Shown: positions 9,377-21,082, counted from the first letter of the stretch. The stretch: 64,000 bases of DNA from Helianthus annuus (GCF_002127325.2 NC_035436.2:15783194-15847193), one strand, 5' to 3'. The notes: generated by a model from the sequence alone, not told the origin. Program-made: numbers and translations.

Positions 9377-11616
9377 TGGAGTTGAGTAGAAGCATGATGA
9401 ATATTAAACGCTTACCGAACAATTACTGGGCAGAAGCAATAGCTTGTGCCACATACATTTTAAACCGAACCATCACCAAGACCAGACCCAATGTAACTCC
9501 CTATGAAGCCTGGTATGGAGTTAAACCAAATGTAGAACATCTAAAGATTTTTGGCTGCTTAGCCTATGTCCATGTTCCAAAGCAAGTTCGAGACAAGTTA
9601 AATGAAAAAACCGAAAAGGCAGTGTTCGTTGGGTACAGTGAGTATAGCAAAGGTTACAAGTTATACAATCCACAAACAAATAAAATCATCATCAGTCGTG
9701 ATGTAGTGTTCGATGAAAACAAACAATGGGTTCTGCCTTCAGAGAGCTCCAAGGCTCCATTCATAATAACGGATGATAATGAAGGTTCAATACAAATACA
9801 GACAGAACCTGATGTGATACAAGAAGAGCAAATACAAGCAGTTGATGTTTCGGAACAGAATAACTCATCAACAGCAGAGAATGAAGAAATACTTACTGAG
9901 AACGAGTCCACAGCTGCATCAGCAGATCATGGAGATAGCTCTTCAACATCAGATTCGGAGAATGAGGTTATTCGTACAAAAACTGTAAATAATGTTTATC
10001 GAAGAACGAAAGCACTGACAGAAGAAGCTGAAGTTAGACAGAAATATCGAGAGAATCAAGTGGTTAATTTTGTTCTCTTCACTAGTTCAGATCCCACATC
10101 ATATGAAGAAGCAAGTCAAGATCCAAAATGGTTAGAAGCAATGAACAACCAGATAGAATCCATACATAAAAATCACACATGGGAACTTGTAGATCCTCCA
10201 TCACAACAAAAGCCGATTGGAGTTAAATGGATTTACAAAACCAAATTTGATGAAAAAGGTAATGTGGATAAGTACAAGGCCAGATTAGTTGTAAAAGGAT
10301 ATAAGCAGAAGTATGGCATAGACTACCAGGAAGTCTTTGCACCAGTAATCAGATTTGAGACAGTTCGGTTAGTACTAGCCCTTGCTGCAAAATATGGTTG
10401 GCATCTCCATCAAATGGATGTGAAAACGGCGTTTTTAAATGGCAACTTAGAAGAACGAGTGTATATAGAACAACCTCAAGGGTATGTAAAGGAAGGAGAA
10501 GAGAAAAAGGTATGTTTTCTAAAACGAGCATTGTATGGTTTAAAACAAGCTCCAAGGGCATGGTATAGTCGAATAGACACATATTTCATTCAAAACAAAT
10601 TTAGAAAATGTGTCTACGAGCATACACTGTATATCAAAGATACAAATGAGGGAAAGATCATCATCTGTTTATATGTGGATGATTTGATAATAGCGAGTAG
10701 TTCGGAGAAACTAATTTCAGATTTTAAAGAATCAATGAAAGAAGAATTTGAAATGACAGATATGGGTCGATTACATTATTTTCTAGGCATGGAGGTTACC
10801 TATGAGAAGGGAAACATCACCCTGTCTCAAAGGAAGTATATGAAAAATCTTTTAGAAAAGTGCAGAATGTCACATTCTAATGCGGTATCAACACCAATGG
10901 AATAAGGATTAAAGTTAACTAAAGAGGATCCAGAAGAGTTTGTAGACGAAGGGTTGTATCGTAGTTTGGTAGGGAGTCTGATGTATCTAACAAATACAAG
11001 ACCAGACATCATGTTCGCAGTTAGTAAGATAAGTAGGTTCATGGAATGCCCAAAGAAAAGTCACTGGGAAGCAGCTAAACGTATACTAAAGTATATCAAG
11101 GGGACCCAAGAACAAGGAATTACTTATTCGAAGGGGGGAAAGAAACATTTAACAGGATTCAGTGACAGTGATTATGCAGGTAATATAGATGATAGCAAGA
11201 GCACTTCAGTATATATCTTTCATCTAGGAACCGGACCCATATCATGGCAATCAAAGAAACAAAAGGTAGTTGCATTATCCTCAACTGAAGCTGAATATAT
11301 GGCCCTCTCCCTAGCTGGATGTCAAGCTTTATGGATTAAAGGAATCCTAAATGATCTGCTAGGTAAGAAAGAGTACCCTATTCCGATATTTTGTGATAAC
11401 AAGTCAACCATATGTCTTGCCAAAGATCCGGTATATCATGGTAAAAGCAAGCACATAAGAGTCAAATATCATTTCATTAGAGATCTAATAAAGAGAAGAG
11501 AAGTTGAAGTCTTGTTCTGCACAACAAAAGAACAATTGGCAGACATTATGACGAAAGCTCTCCAGCATAAGGACTTCACTCGGATAAAAGAATTACTGCA
11601 TATGAATCTGACATGA
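9376..11616 (+). pseudogene. Copia B integrase C-terminus, reverse transcriptase and RNase H
   Basis: After the duplication the frame goes on with the integrase C-terminal part (NYWAEAIACATYILNR, FGCLAYVHV), then reverse transcriptase (VKWIYKTKFDEKGNVDKYKARLV near 10220-10290, QMDVKTAFLNG near 10412, catalytic YVDD at 10672-10683). TAA at 10903-10905 interrupts it in frame. It continues as RNase H (DSDYAGNIDDSKST, ALSSTEAEYMA, DNKSTICLAKDP, QLADIMTKAL), ending at TGA 11614-11616. Domain order and lengths match a full copia pol, so only point lesions separate this copy from a coding one. Confidence 0.92.
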
Positions 11617-11626
11617 TCTAGCTTAC

Positions 11627-11633
11627 GGGAGGG
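11627..11633 (+). other. Polypurine tract of copia B
   Basis: GGGAGGG directly before the 3' LTR, the plus-strand primer site. Confidence 0.85.
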
Positions 11634-11825
11634 TGTTAGACGAATAATTATAAGACTAGATCATATTAATATTGTTATTTATTTATTTATTTTATAATAT
11701 GGCAGTTACTGCCGTGTTATGCATATGTATATATACTCATGAATTGTAACCGAATGATGCACCAATTCATTTTATGAACACAAGATCAGTTCGATATTCA
11801 AAACCCTAAATTCAGAAATCCAACA
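11634..11825 (+). repeat. 3' LTR of copia B
   Basis: TGTTAG...CCAACA, 192 bp, followed by the target duplication ATTGC. Confidence 0.97.
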
Positions 11826-11830
11826 ATTGC

Positions 11831-12378
11831 TATAGAAAACTTTTAACCCGTTTTCTTCTTAAGCTATTTTATTATTTTTACCCATATAACGTGTTAATAA
11901 TAAAATATAACCCAAACTAACCGATTTTGATTTCACATAAATAGGTTAAAAGGTTGCTCCAATGCTTGCCCTTTACCTTCAACATCAATCGATAGAAACT
12001 TATGCATTAGATGTTAACCGCCAATAAAAATAAGTCTATGGTGATACATATATATTCTTCACTATGACCAATAGGAGACCTAGTGACAAAAATGGAAGTA
12101 CATAAAACTTTAGAAAAAAAATTAAGAGGAAATATGTGTACTGACTACTGATTGATAAACAAGAAAAAACAATATGAAATGATGATAACTAGGCCCCGTT
12201 TTTTATCAGATTCAACTTAGTTGTTTCTTATCGGGTTCAACTTAGTTACGCCATGCTGAAGATAACTCCAAATCAACGTCTTCCTCCCACCATGTTGCAG
12301 TCTGCAGACAACACACGGAATTATACCAAATGTACAAAAAATTGGTAAACGGGTCAATCTGGGTTATAGAAGAAGGTC
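11831..12378. other. Interval without recognised gene
   Basis: AT-rich noncoding sequence with no convincing frame, repeat or element ends. A short direct repeat of TTCAACTTAGTT is present near 12210-12245. Confidence 0.5.
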
Positions 12379-12383
12379 AAAAG

Positions 12384-12733
12384 TGTTGGAAGATTATTAA
12401 TCAAGAAATTATGGTTTTAAGAAGTTAATTATAAAAAGTAAAACTTGTTCATACAAAGTCAACTGCGCAGATTCAAAACATGGTGAACAAGAAAAACAGT
12501 TAGTTATTTTATGTTAGTTATATGCCTTGTTCCCCAAGGAATCTTGTACCTATAAATAGGATAGAATCTCTCATTTGTAATTGTACCATACATATATAAT
12601 ATCTTGTGTTTGTGTGTGAATTCACTGTGTGTATCGTCCCTGTGGTTTTGTGTTCGAGTCCCTACACAGAATCTGTGCATACTCACTGATGTTCATCCAT
12701 GCTAGTGAACGTATATCCATCCCCGATCCGACA
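12384..12733 (+). mobile_element. Solo LTR, 350 bp
   Basis: Starts TGTTGG and ends CCGACA, with the 5-bp direct repeat AAAAG on both sides (12379-12383, 12734-12738). A TATA box (TATAAATA, 12551-12558) sits in the middle, as in an LTR promoter. No internal region is present, as expected after recombination between the two LTRs. The size suits a copia LTR; superfamily is not proven. Confidence 0.8.
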
Positions 12734-12738
12734 AAAAG

Positions 12739-13609
12739 TTTGAACTCCTCTACAAAGTCTTTTATGGGGTCAAATTCGTAAAATAAACATATGACAAAAA
12801 TGAAAACACGCCAATTGGATCAAATTGGTCGAAAGCCGCTCAGTGTATTCAATATGCATAAATTTTTATAAATCATTTGATTTAAAGATGGATTACCGTA
12901 TAATAAACTGTCTCAAGGAAATTGCAAACTTTGACTCTGGAGGAATTTAGCTTGAATATTTTCAAGGAGAAAATATCTTGGAATTTTCATGGGGGGAATA
13001 AACTGAACTTGCTACATGTCTAAAATGCCCTTCAACACAACTAACTAAAAGATCTTGTGGATTCTATTCATATTTAATATATGTGTACTGATGATACAAG
13101 CCATCTAGAAAGAAGAAATATTGTAATTTTCATAAGGTTGGGGAGACCAGTGTAAAGTTGATTTGTCAAATGTCTAAAGTACCCTTGAACACAACACACA
13201 GAACATCATGTGGTTACCAATAGTTTATTGGAATTCTGTAATTATGTTATGATAATGGTCAAATGAGTAATTTAGCTAAGAAACATCTTCTGAATTACCA
13301 TCAATGTATTAATGATAATGATAATGATGATGGGCAGATGCATAATTTAGCCTGGAACTTTCTAGAAATATACATACTAGAAATGAGAAATTTACCTTAT
13401 AGCCCCTGCAAAGGAACTCAAGTTGACTTCCTTTTTCCTCCTTCCGTCCAAGTACCCTTAGCAGTTCCTCTTTGGTCTGTCCATACCAAACAAATGTCCG
13501 TGAATGCTTTGAGTCGGGTTACCTTTATCCCTAACGGGTCGAACAGGTAGTATAAAAGAAAGACCGGCTTAAAAAGATACGGGTCAAACATTTTATAAAA
13601 TATTCTGAA
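12739..13609. other. Interval without recognised gene
   Basis: Noncoding AT-rich sequence. A 95-codon frame at 13263-13550 has no recognisable domain and a low-complexity start. Two loosely similar blocks near 13010-13050 and 13155-13200 share AATGTCTAAA-like text and may be old repeats. Confidence 0.5.
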
Positions 13610-13618
13610 TTATTTATA

Positions 13619-13740
13619 GAGTAAACTGCAATTTTACCCCCTGGGGTTTAGGCTAATTGGCACTCTGACCCCCTCTAGCGAAATAATTGCAATTTCCCCC
13701 CAACGTTGTTGTTATGTCGCACATTTACCCCCTGACATCA
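13619..13740 (+). repeat. Left terminal inverted repeat of the MULE
   Basis: Matches the complement of about 15360-15455 in two blocks, separated by an insertion of about 35 bp relative to the right arm. Confidence 0.85.
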
Positions 13741-13944
13741 ATTATGTTAACAGATCTTTTAACTTTAATGTGAAATGACTATCTTACCCTTTAATATTAC
13801 CCCCCCCCCCCCCAACGTTCTTGTTATGTTGCATAATTACCCCACTAGTAAATTACTAAATTGTCCTATCTTATTACCCCCTATACTTTGTGTTAAGAAA
13901 CAATATTACCCCCTGCAACTTCCAAAACCCTTCCCACCAAAAAA

Positions 13945-14090
13945 TTATTACACCTCAAATTACTGTTAATTACAATTGTAATGGTGCAGCATTTAGAACA
14001 TTATCTAGGTTTGACTTTGTTTGGCTTTGAATAATCTTCATAAGAATTATTACACCTCAAATTACTGTTAATTACCATTGTAATGGTTTT
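13945..14090 (+). repeat. Direct repeat of about 40 bp inside the MULE
   Basis: ATTACACCTCAAATTACTGT and its following bases occur near 13947 and 14047, 100 bp apart. A third, partial copy (ACACCTCAAATTA) lies near 14130. Confidence 0.75.
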
Positions 14091-14372
14091 ACACCAAAAA
14101 CAAGAAACATAAGCCAAAGTCAATTTACTACACCTCAAATTAACTCAAGATCACAAACTGAAATGCAGCAAGTAGAACTTCAGTCATTTAAGCGTCACAG
14201 AAGGTCACCACCAGATTTGTCTGCAGCCATTGTAAAACCGTGTAGATTTGATAACAGAAAGAACATCTGTAGATAAGTTTGCAACTTATTCTGCAGAATC
14301 TTTTGCCTTCGTTTGTATTGCACTTCCATCTGAGCTTCCACTTCCATCCACATTGTTTGTATTGCAGATATC

Positions 14373-14420
14373 TTTGGATCCTTAAATATTTGGATCCTTA
14401 AATATTTGGATCCTTAAATA
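14373..14420. repeat. 16-bp tandem repeat, 3 copies
   Basis: TTTGGATCCTTAAATA is repeated three times without interruption. Confidence 0.95.
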
Positions 14421-14857
14421 CCAGATCTGTCCCCTTATCTGCGTAAGCCTCCACTACGTACTCTGTTAAAGTTCATCATCATCAGTTCATTCATCATCAT
14501 CCCAGATACATACTCCATCTTCATCTTCAAATGAATCAATCTTCAAACCATCTTTATCCATCCATCTTCATCTTCAAATAAACCATCTAGAATCATCTTC
14601 CACACAAACCACCGTCGCAAATCCAATTACATCAAGTTCATCATCAGCACCAGTTCATTGTTCCAGATTCCCCCATAATTATCAAAGTTAAAACCATAAA
14701 TGTAACCCAAATCACCACAACTGTAACCTCCACCCTGCAATTCAAGATTTTTTAAAACCCAAATTCACCACACCCACAAATTTCGAAACCCAAAAATTAA
14801 CAAAATTAAACCCACAAATCTCACACGACCATTACCTTTCATCACCCAGCAGAACTC

Positions 14858-15093
14858 CGATGGCACCCAATGCTCGTTCATAGATCACGGCTCGCTTCTT
14901 GTACCTATAACTTGTAGCTTCCTGGTAATGCTTTCAATGCTCGTTCATAGATCACGACTCGCTTCTTGAACGGAGATTCAGTGCGTGCAATTAAGTATCG
15001 CCACCATAGCTTCAAACTGAAGGGATTTATGAGGAGTTCTTATTCTCAGAGGAGATCGTCTTGGCTTGGATACAACTCACTTGAAATCGCCAT
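14858..15093 (-). pseudogene. SYF1: Captured first-exon fragment of splicing factor SYF1/XAB2
   Basis: On the minus strand from ATG 15093 the codons read MAISSELYPSQDDLL, two stops, then NPFSLKLWWRYLIART and SPFKKRVVIYERALKALP and GSYKL before a TAG. I recognise this as the conserved N-terminus with the first HAT repeat of SYF1 (XAB2 in animals), a Prp19/NTC complex protein of the spliceosome. Only about the first 65-70 residues are present. Three stops and no downstream exons mean it cannot encode a functional factor. A partial second copy of KKRAVIYERAL follows at 14866-14900. Roughly 130 bp upstream on the same strand look like 5' leader sequence. The fragment lies wholly inside the Mutator-like element, so it was most likely captured by transposition. 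Identification is by memory of the protein. Confidence 0.8.
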
Positions 15094-15094
15094 T

Positions 15095-15235
15095 GATGAA
15101 ATTGATAAGATTATGTGATTGTTGTTGAGAATTAAGATCTGAATCCTACTGGTTCAATGGTAAGGAGAGCGAAAGAGGAGATCTGCAAAACCCTAGAAAC
15201 GAAAGAGGAGATCTGAACTAAAACAGGAATTGAAA
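15095..15235 (-). other. Probable captured 5' leader of the SYF1 fragment
   Basis: Sequence upstream of the SYF1-like ATG on the minus strand, containing CTAGGGTTTTGCAGATCTCC-type plant leader text. A repeat of GAAAGAGGAGATCTG occurs on the plus strand (15170-15184, 15200-15214). The leader role is inferred from position only. Confidence 0.4.
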
Positions 15236-15248
15236 ACTGATTGTTATA

Positions 15249-15249
<1 letters not shown>

Positions 15250-15310
<61 letters not shown>
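15250..15310. repeat. (AAT)n microsatellite
   Basis: About 20 AAT units inside the right part of the MULE. Confidence 0.95.
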
Positions 15311-15313
<3 letters not shown>

Positions 15314-15359
15314 TGGGGTAAAATTACCAAAATACCCTTACCTATAACAGTCAAACAAC

Positions 15360-15455
15360 CGTTGACTGACGGTAAGGGTAAATGTGCGACAGAACAACAA
15401 CGTTGGGGGGGGGGGGGATTGGCTTATACCCCAGGGGTAAAATTGCAGTTTACTC
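15360..15455 (-). repeat. Right terminal inverted repeat of the MULE
   Basis: Complementary to the left arm. Includes a run of about 14 G (15405-15418) matching the C-rich left arm. Confidence 0.85.
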
Positions 15456-15464
15456 TTATTTATA

Positions 15465-15862
15465 TAAAATTGTACTGAAATAAAATATTTTTTAATCATA
15501 TATCACCATAATGGGGTCTAGGTGTTTGGGAATGCTTATTGATGAGCTTAATTACAACTTTACCCTTAGGATTAAAAAAAATTGTTTTCATAAACTTATT
15601 ACCTGCTTGTGCTAATAAGCATAAATAAGCAATGTCAAGCACCTCTCAACTGATTATAAAAAAATGGACAAAGAGTGTATTGGGTCAACCAAACTCATAC
15701 AAAATGTACCTGTTTGACTCAACCATGTTTTGACTAGTTTTCCAACCCAACCGGTTTGCCACCACTAAGGAAACTAGTAGCAATTCATACTTACTTCATT
15801 AAGGGTGAATCGGGTTTCACTTTCAGCAACACAAGCATACGAATTATCCGTTTGCTTAAGCA
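15465..15862. other. Interval without recognised gene
   Basis: Noncoding sequence between the MULE and the long solo LTR. No supported frame or element boundary. Confidence 0.5.
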
Positions 15863-17765
15863 TCACCTGTGACACCTGTGTCACTTCAACCATCAAACAA
15901 ATACCAAACCAATGAAATATTGTATTTCATACTTGGGATTTGTATAAATATGTGTATCGTTAGCACAAATCAATTCTTGTTCAATTCCGACTCTCAAACT
16001 TGTTCTGGAAGTGAAATTATAAACCGTTACGTAAACATAATCAGTTTAACGCAATGTACACTCCGGAACTGTGACATAAGCCAAACATACCCTAAATATC
16101 CTTTACATAACTTAGAGATAAGTTTCGAAGGATTCGGTATGGCAAAAACATGTTTGTTTGAACTAAAAGAACTAATTGCGACAAAACTGCGAAACGAACG
16201 TTGGTGACCGCCCGGATAATATTTAAATCCCAAAAATATTCTGTTATGATTAAAATTTTATTTTTAATCAGGTTCGTGTTGAAAAATAAATTAAAACGCT
16301 TAAAAACGTTATTTTTCAAGTGTGAGCGCAACACAGTGCTTATACTGCAAAACACGGACAATGCAACCAGCCTCGGCAACTGAAATTTATTTCGGTAATA
16401 TTATGGCGAGTTTATTTTTATAGAACAATAAAAATAATTTAGAACGCCATAAAACGGGATTTAAACGCTAGATAAAATACCCGGTATCCAGTTAAATACC
16501 TGTTTTATCTTATTTACCAATCAAAATTACACATCCCCCCCCCCTTGAAATTCACGGTTACAAAGGGGGTGGCCCCCACCAAAATCTTGCCAAAATCTTA
16601 TGTGATCCATCTTGATTTTCTTAGATTTATTTTGATCTTTCTTGATACACTTGGAGATTTTGAGATCTTGGAAGATTTAACTTAGATCTTGGCCTATATA
16701 CACATCAAAATCTACACTCCACTCCACTCCTTCTCTCCTCTCTCCCTTGAACCGTCCACCCCTCTTCTCACTCCATCTTCAAACCTTCAAACTTTGTTCT
16801 TCATATTCAAGCTCCATTTCAAGCATATTTCAAGATGGTGTGAAGATACAAAGGTGTTTCCAAGGTGTTTTCAAGTGATTTCAAGCTCCATATCATCAAA
16901 ACCTCACCAAACAACTTACTTGAATCTTGAAGGTATAACATTTATGTTTAAATCATATTCGTGATTCTTGGTTGTTCTTGATGATTTGAAGTGTCTCTTG
17001 AATCTTAGAACTTACACAAACTTGAAATCTAAAAAAAAAGGAACGGGTCTTGATACAAAATAAAAATGGTGATGTATATGGGTGTATGTAAACCGTACAT
17101 ACATATATACATCTATATATATATATATATATATATGGGTGTATGAGTTTTGAGTTTGATTTCTCGATAAACACTTGTTTAGGATTTTTGATTGCATGTT
17201 TTAGTAACATTTAAGCGATTAAAAGCATGCTGATTAACATTTATAGCCAACTTCAGTTGGCTGTAAACGGACCGTTATAAATAAAAAAATCGATTTTCTG
17301 AAGTCTAAACTATATGTTTTCGAAAAACGAATCAAATGGCACTGGAATCGTATTTTTTCGAGGTCGTTTACTATTTTTAAAGGTCCGTTTTGTACAGCAG
17401 CAAAAGCTGTGTTTTTACTGCAGAAAATGTGTGCTATGTTTTTCGTCATAACTTGAAATCTGTGTAGAATTAGCTCATGAAATTTGTACGGTAGATGACC
17501 ACTGATGTCGATGTAATTCTCCCACCGGAATTTTACCAATCGGACTTACGATGAATTTTAAATAAATTATTCTGTGGACTGCAGTCAGAAAGTGACGAAT
17601 CTGATTGCAGTCCGGTAAATGATTTTTTATAAAATATTGGTATTAAATTGGATCCCGATATTTATACACAGTAATATTTGGATCATTTAGAAGATTCTGT
17701 AAAAACTTGGGAATTTTGGAGTAAGTTAACTATTTTATTAAACAGCCCATTTTGAATGATAGTTA

Positions 17766-18567
17766 TGTTGGATTTATATGTACGGGTTCGACAAGTCAAC
17801 GCCGCTGACCGAGCTATGACCCATAAGAGTTACACCTTGGGCAACGAACATTAAATCCACTTAACTTGGTTAACTGGTGACCACGAACAATTAACAGGAC
17901 GAAATATATAATTATCTAGAATAATTATATATTAACGAGAAACGAGATTTATTATTTATACGGGTTATAAATAATATAACGTTTAATTACTTATTTAATT
18001 AAACTTTGTTTTTCGGGCATTGGTATCGCGTCTTGGCTTGAACTTATTATATTGGGCTTCGGGGCCTAAGATATAATTAGGGTAGTTAACCTAAATATAT
18101 TAATATATATAATATTCTATCATATTCTTTTGAATATGTAGTTCTGCCGTAAGCATCACAAAAAGAAAAGGAATTCCTTTTCCTTTTGTCTTCGAGAGAT
18201 CATCACAAAAGAAAAAGGCTGCCGCCACTCAAAGAAGAAAGTGCCGCCCCTTTTTGTATACCTTGTGAATTGCGATCACCGTAAGTCTAAGTTGTTTGTT
18301 CGTGTTTGGTTCTAGCACTCGTTCGTTGTACCTCGGTGTCTCACACGGTTAATTATTAACCAGAAGGTATATTTAATCTCATCGGTAGATTAACTATTTT
18401 ATATAGCGTATTTGCATGTTTGTAACCATGATCCTGTTCGGTTCACTTTTGGTGTTGATTATTATATTTATTCCGCTGCGTTGTTTTTATTAATTATATA
18501 TTTAGTTAATAAAATATGTCAAACCCATTTTTGATAAAAGTAAAATTGACACCACTGAATCCCAACA
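17766..18567 (+). repeat. 5' LTR of copia C
   Basis: TGTTGGATTT...CCCAACA. Collinear with the 3' copy with single-base differences and a two-base length difference. Confidence 0.97.
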
Positions 18568-18568
18568 G

Positions 18569-18580
18569 TGGTATCAGAGC
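18569..18580 (+). other. Primer-binding site of copia C
   Basis: TGGTATCAGAGC, initiator-Met tRNA complement, one base after the LTR. Confidence 0.95.
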
Positions 18581-19951
18581 CACGCTTACAACATTCAAAT
18601 CGGAACCGGTCCTTTTAACCGGTTATAGATCTCAAACTTTAACTTGTTTAAAGTTTCAGATCTAAATATTTCTTGGGCAAAAAGTTTTTTGGTCAAAAGT
18701 TTTATTTATTTTTATTTGACCAAAAGATTGCCTACTTTAATATGATTGTGTTGAATATGTAAATCTGGCCGACCTTGTACTTGTATTTTTGTTATTGTTT
18801 TGTTTTATGGTTTTGGCCCACTTTGTGGCTCAAAGTTGTAATAGATTAGGGTTTCAATTTTGTTATATTTTATATTATAATATAAAGTTGAAGAACCGAA
18901 GACAAAACAGAAGACATTACAGGAATCAAGGAGCTGCTGAAGACAACTAGATGCACTAGGTCCATCCTTGTGATTGTTTGTTACCCCGTGACCCAGTTTG
19001 GTCTTGCTATTTGGCTCTAGCAAGAATAAACAAAATGGCCTAAAGATTTACATATTTATTTTTGCTATTATGGTTGCTTTTATCATATAAGTTGTTATAT
19101 TACAACCAACCTAATACCAAACTTTTAAAATGTGTTTTAAAATGTTCACAATCAATTATAACAAGTTCTAAATTGATTTTTACAACTTGTAAATATTTGT
19201 GATAAAACAAATAGTTTATTTTAAAATAAATAATAACCATTAGAGTTTTTGAAATTTAACAAGTTTTAACCTTCTAAAACTCATAACTTAATAGTTTTAA
19301 AACTATTAACTTTTAAATGGTTATACAAGTCGCGACAAACTTAGTTTTAATATGTTATTTAAAATTAAGTGTCCTGAGAGATGAAAGGGTTCATCAAGAT
19401 GTCACGACTAAATATGTACTAAAATTGGCTCTTACGACCCTATTTGGTAAATATTAAATTAACCCATAATTAAAATCAATAGTCTATGTCATCGTATCAC
19501 AAGCTACACTTGGAACGTAAAAGCAAACCATCAGTGTTTGGAGCCACAGCACCACACTTGATGTCTAGCATATCCTTCCAAGGTGCAAGGGTTTAGTTGA
19601 CACATCCGGCCCTTCCACAAGTACCTCTTTTAGGACGGCTATTACTTTTTCTTTTCTCACCACATGCTCCAGCTGTCTCGAAAGTAAAAAGTCGGCATAG
19701 ATGAGGCTAAACGTATCAATGCATAGACAAGAGTTGTCTTAGCGGCCTCATACTCGAGAGTTGTGCAATTCTCACAATTGACACTCGTTGTCAGTCTGCC
19801 TAGTCACTTATTAAAGTGCATGCGACAGCTGCCTTTACTACTGACATAGCCAGATTCTCATTCCTTGTTCTAATTACTGTAATGGGTCATTAACTAAATA
19901 AGGAAATATACATCGAAAATACTAATTAAAATCTCTTTGCTTATGTAACAG
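18581..19951 (+). other. Leader of copia C
   Basis: About 1.4 kb between primer site and gag start with no supported coding region. Long leaders of this kind usually carry packaging and dimerisation signals; none can be named here. Confidence 0.6.
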
Positions 19952-20500
19952 ATGTCTAATGAAAACAACTCCTTCGTTCTCAAGTCTATACTTGAAAAGG
20001 AAAAACTGAATAACACCAACTTTCTCGAATGGCACCGTAATCTGAGAATAGTTCTCAAGATGGCGAAAGAGCTATATATCTTAGATGGCCCAGTCCCTAC
20101 CGAGCCTGAAAGTAACACTACTACTGCTCGTAAGGCACTGGAAAAGCATAACGAGGATGCCATTTAGGTAGCCTGCCTTATGCAAGCCACCATGTCTCCT
20201 GAACTTCAGAAGAACATGGAAGATAAAGATATGACATGATCCAGCAACTGAAAGGCACGTTTCAGAAACAAGCCCGACAGGAGCGATATGACACCATGAA
20301 GCAGCTCATAAGCTGTAAAATGCAAGAAGGATCGTGTGTCAGTACTCATGTGCTTAAGATGAAAGGGTACATTGACCAGATGAACAAACTTGGTTATCCC
20401 CTGCAAGATGAAATGGCAGCGGACTTCATCTTGAACTCTCTCCCTAGCTCGTATGACCAGTTCATTATGAACTATAATATGAATGCTTGGGTGAAGACTG
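19952..20500 (+). pseudogene. Copia C gag, 5' part
   Basis: ATG at 19952 (MSNENNSFVLKSILEKEKLN). The segment KLNNTNFLEWHRNLRIVL is typical of copia gag. A TAG at 20165-20167 and a frame change near 20230 interrupt it. The second frame reads IQQLKGTFQKQARQERYD and KLGYPLQDEMAADFILNSLP, again gag. It is cut at 20500 by the gypsy element; gag resumes at 29834 after the duplicated GACTG. Confidence 0.88.
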
Positions 20501-20768
20501 TGTAACAACTCTCACTAAAATTAATAAATTAAGAATGATAATTAGTCAATAAGAAAACCCTAATTAAGACACCCAAGTGATTTGGCACTAACCCTGAAAT
20601 TTCCGGAATAATCGGAATCAGGATCAGGGCCCCTAAAACTCAGGGGGGTTAAACCCTAATTGATATTTATCTTAAAATACGCGTTGTAAAATTCTGAATT
20701 TCGAATTTGAGTGAGTCACCTAGCCTACACCACTGAGAAGGCTAGTCTACAAGACTAAACGCACTCCT

Positions 20769-20879
20769 TATGGACCGTAAGGATTAGGGCTTACGGACCG
20801 TAAGCTAACCAGGTCCCTTACGGACCGTAAAGGTCAAGCCATACGGTCCGTATGTGAGTCGATTTTTGCACTATAAATA
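20769..20879 (+). promoter_or_regulatory. Four TACGG(A/T)CCGTA palindromes and TATA box in U3
   Basis: Copies at 20769-20779 (one mismatch), 20792-20802, 20819-20829 and 20842-20852, spaced 23, 27 and 23 bp. TATAAATA follows at 20872-20879. The same block recurs in the 3' LTR (28539-28649). A regulatory role is inferred from position and symmetry. Confidence 0.65.
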
Positions 20880-21082
20880 GCCGACATTGGCAGTCGACTA
20901 TTGATGTTCACAGTTCATTCACAATCGTTCTGTACATCGAGTTCGAGCAATTATATCACAATTAACACACACCACACACACGAGGTGCTGCCGCGAAACA
21001 GGGTAATTACTCGATCGCTATTACGATTCATTTCCGGGATCAATATATCCAAGGAATGTCTAAGTGCCGCCCACATTGGGCT

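Larger units (their letters stand above)
7310..11825 (+). mobile_element. Complete Ty1/copia element B
   Basis: Two 192-bp LTRs (7310-7501, 11634-11825) differ at one position by eye. The element is flanked by a perfect 5-bp target duplication ATTGC (7305-7309 and 11826-11830). Inside are an initiator-Met tRNA primer site, gag, protease, integrase, reverse transcriptase, RNase H and a polypurine tract, in copia order. The frames carry two nonsense codons, a gag/pol frame change and a 14-bp tandem duplication, so this copy cannot make its own proteins. Near-identical LTRs mean a young insertion. Confidence 0.97.
13619..15455. mobile_element. Non-autonomous Mutator-like element (Pack-MULE)
   Basis: The ends are inverted: GAGTAAACTGCAATTTTACC at the left and its complement at the right. 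Homology extends inward for about 100 bp (shared CAACGTTGTTGTT and GTCGCACATTTACCC), with an extra block of about 35 bp in the left arm. A perfect 9-bp target duplication TTATTTATA flanks it (13610-13618, 15456-15464). Long terminal inverted repeats plus 9-bp duplications define Mutator-like elements. No MURA-type transposase is present; the interior instead carries a gene fragment related to SYF1. Inside are also a 16-bp x3 repeat, an AAT microsatellite and C/G homopolymers at the arms. Confidence 0.9.

Noticed and set aside
12190..12250. GGCCCCGTTTTTTATC text as the end of a hAT-type element
   Set aside because: No matching inverted end and no 8-bp duplication were found nearby.
13263..13550. 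95-codon open frame in the interval after the solo LTR
   Set aside because: No domain, low-complexity Asn/Asp start, no codon pattern or neighbour to support it.
15869..16207. 112-codon open frame starting next to the LTR terminus
   Set aside because: It starts on a GTG two bases into the long solo LTR and has no recognisable domain. Best explained as chance within LTR sequence.
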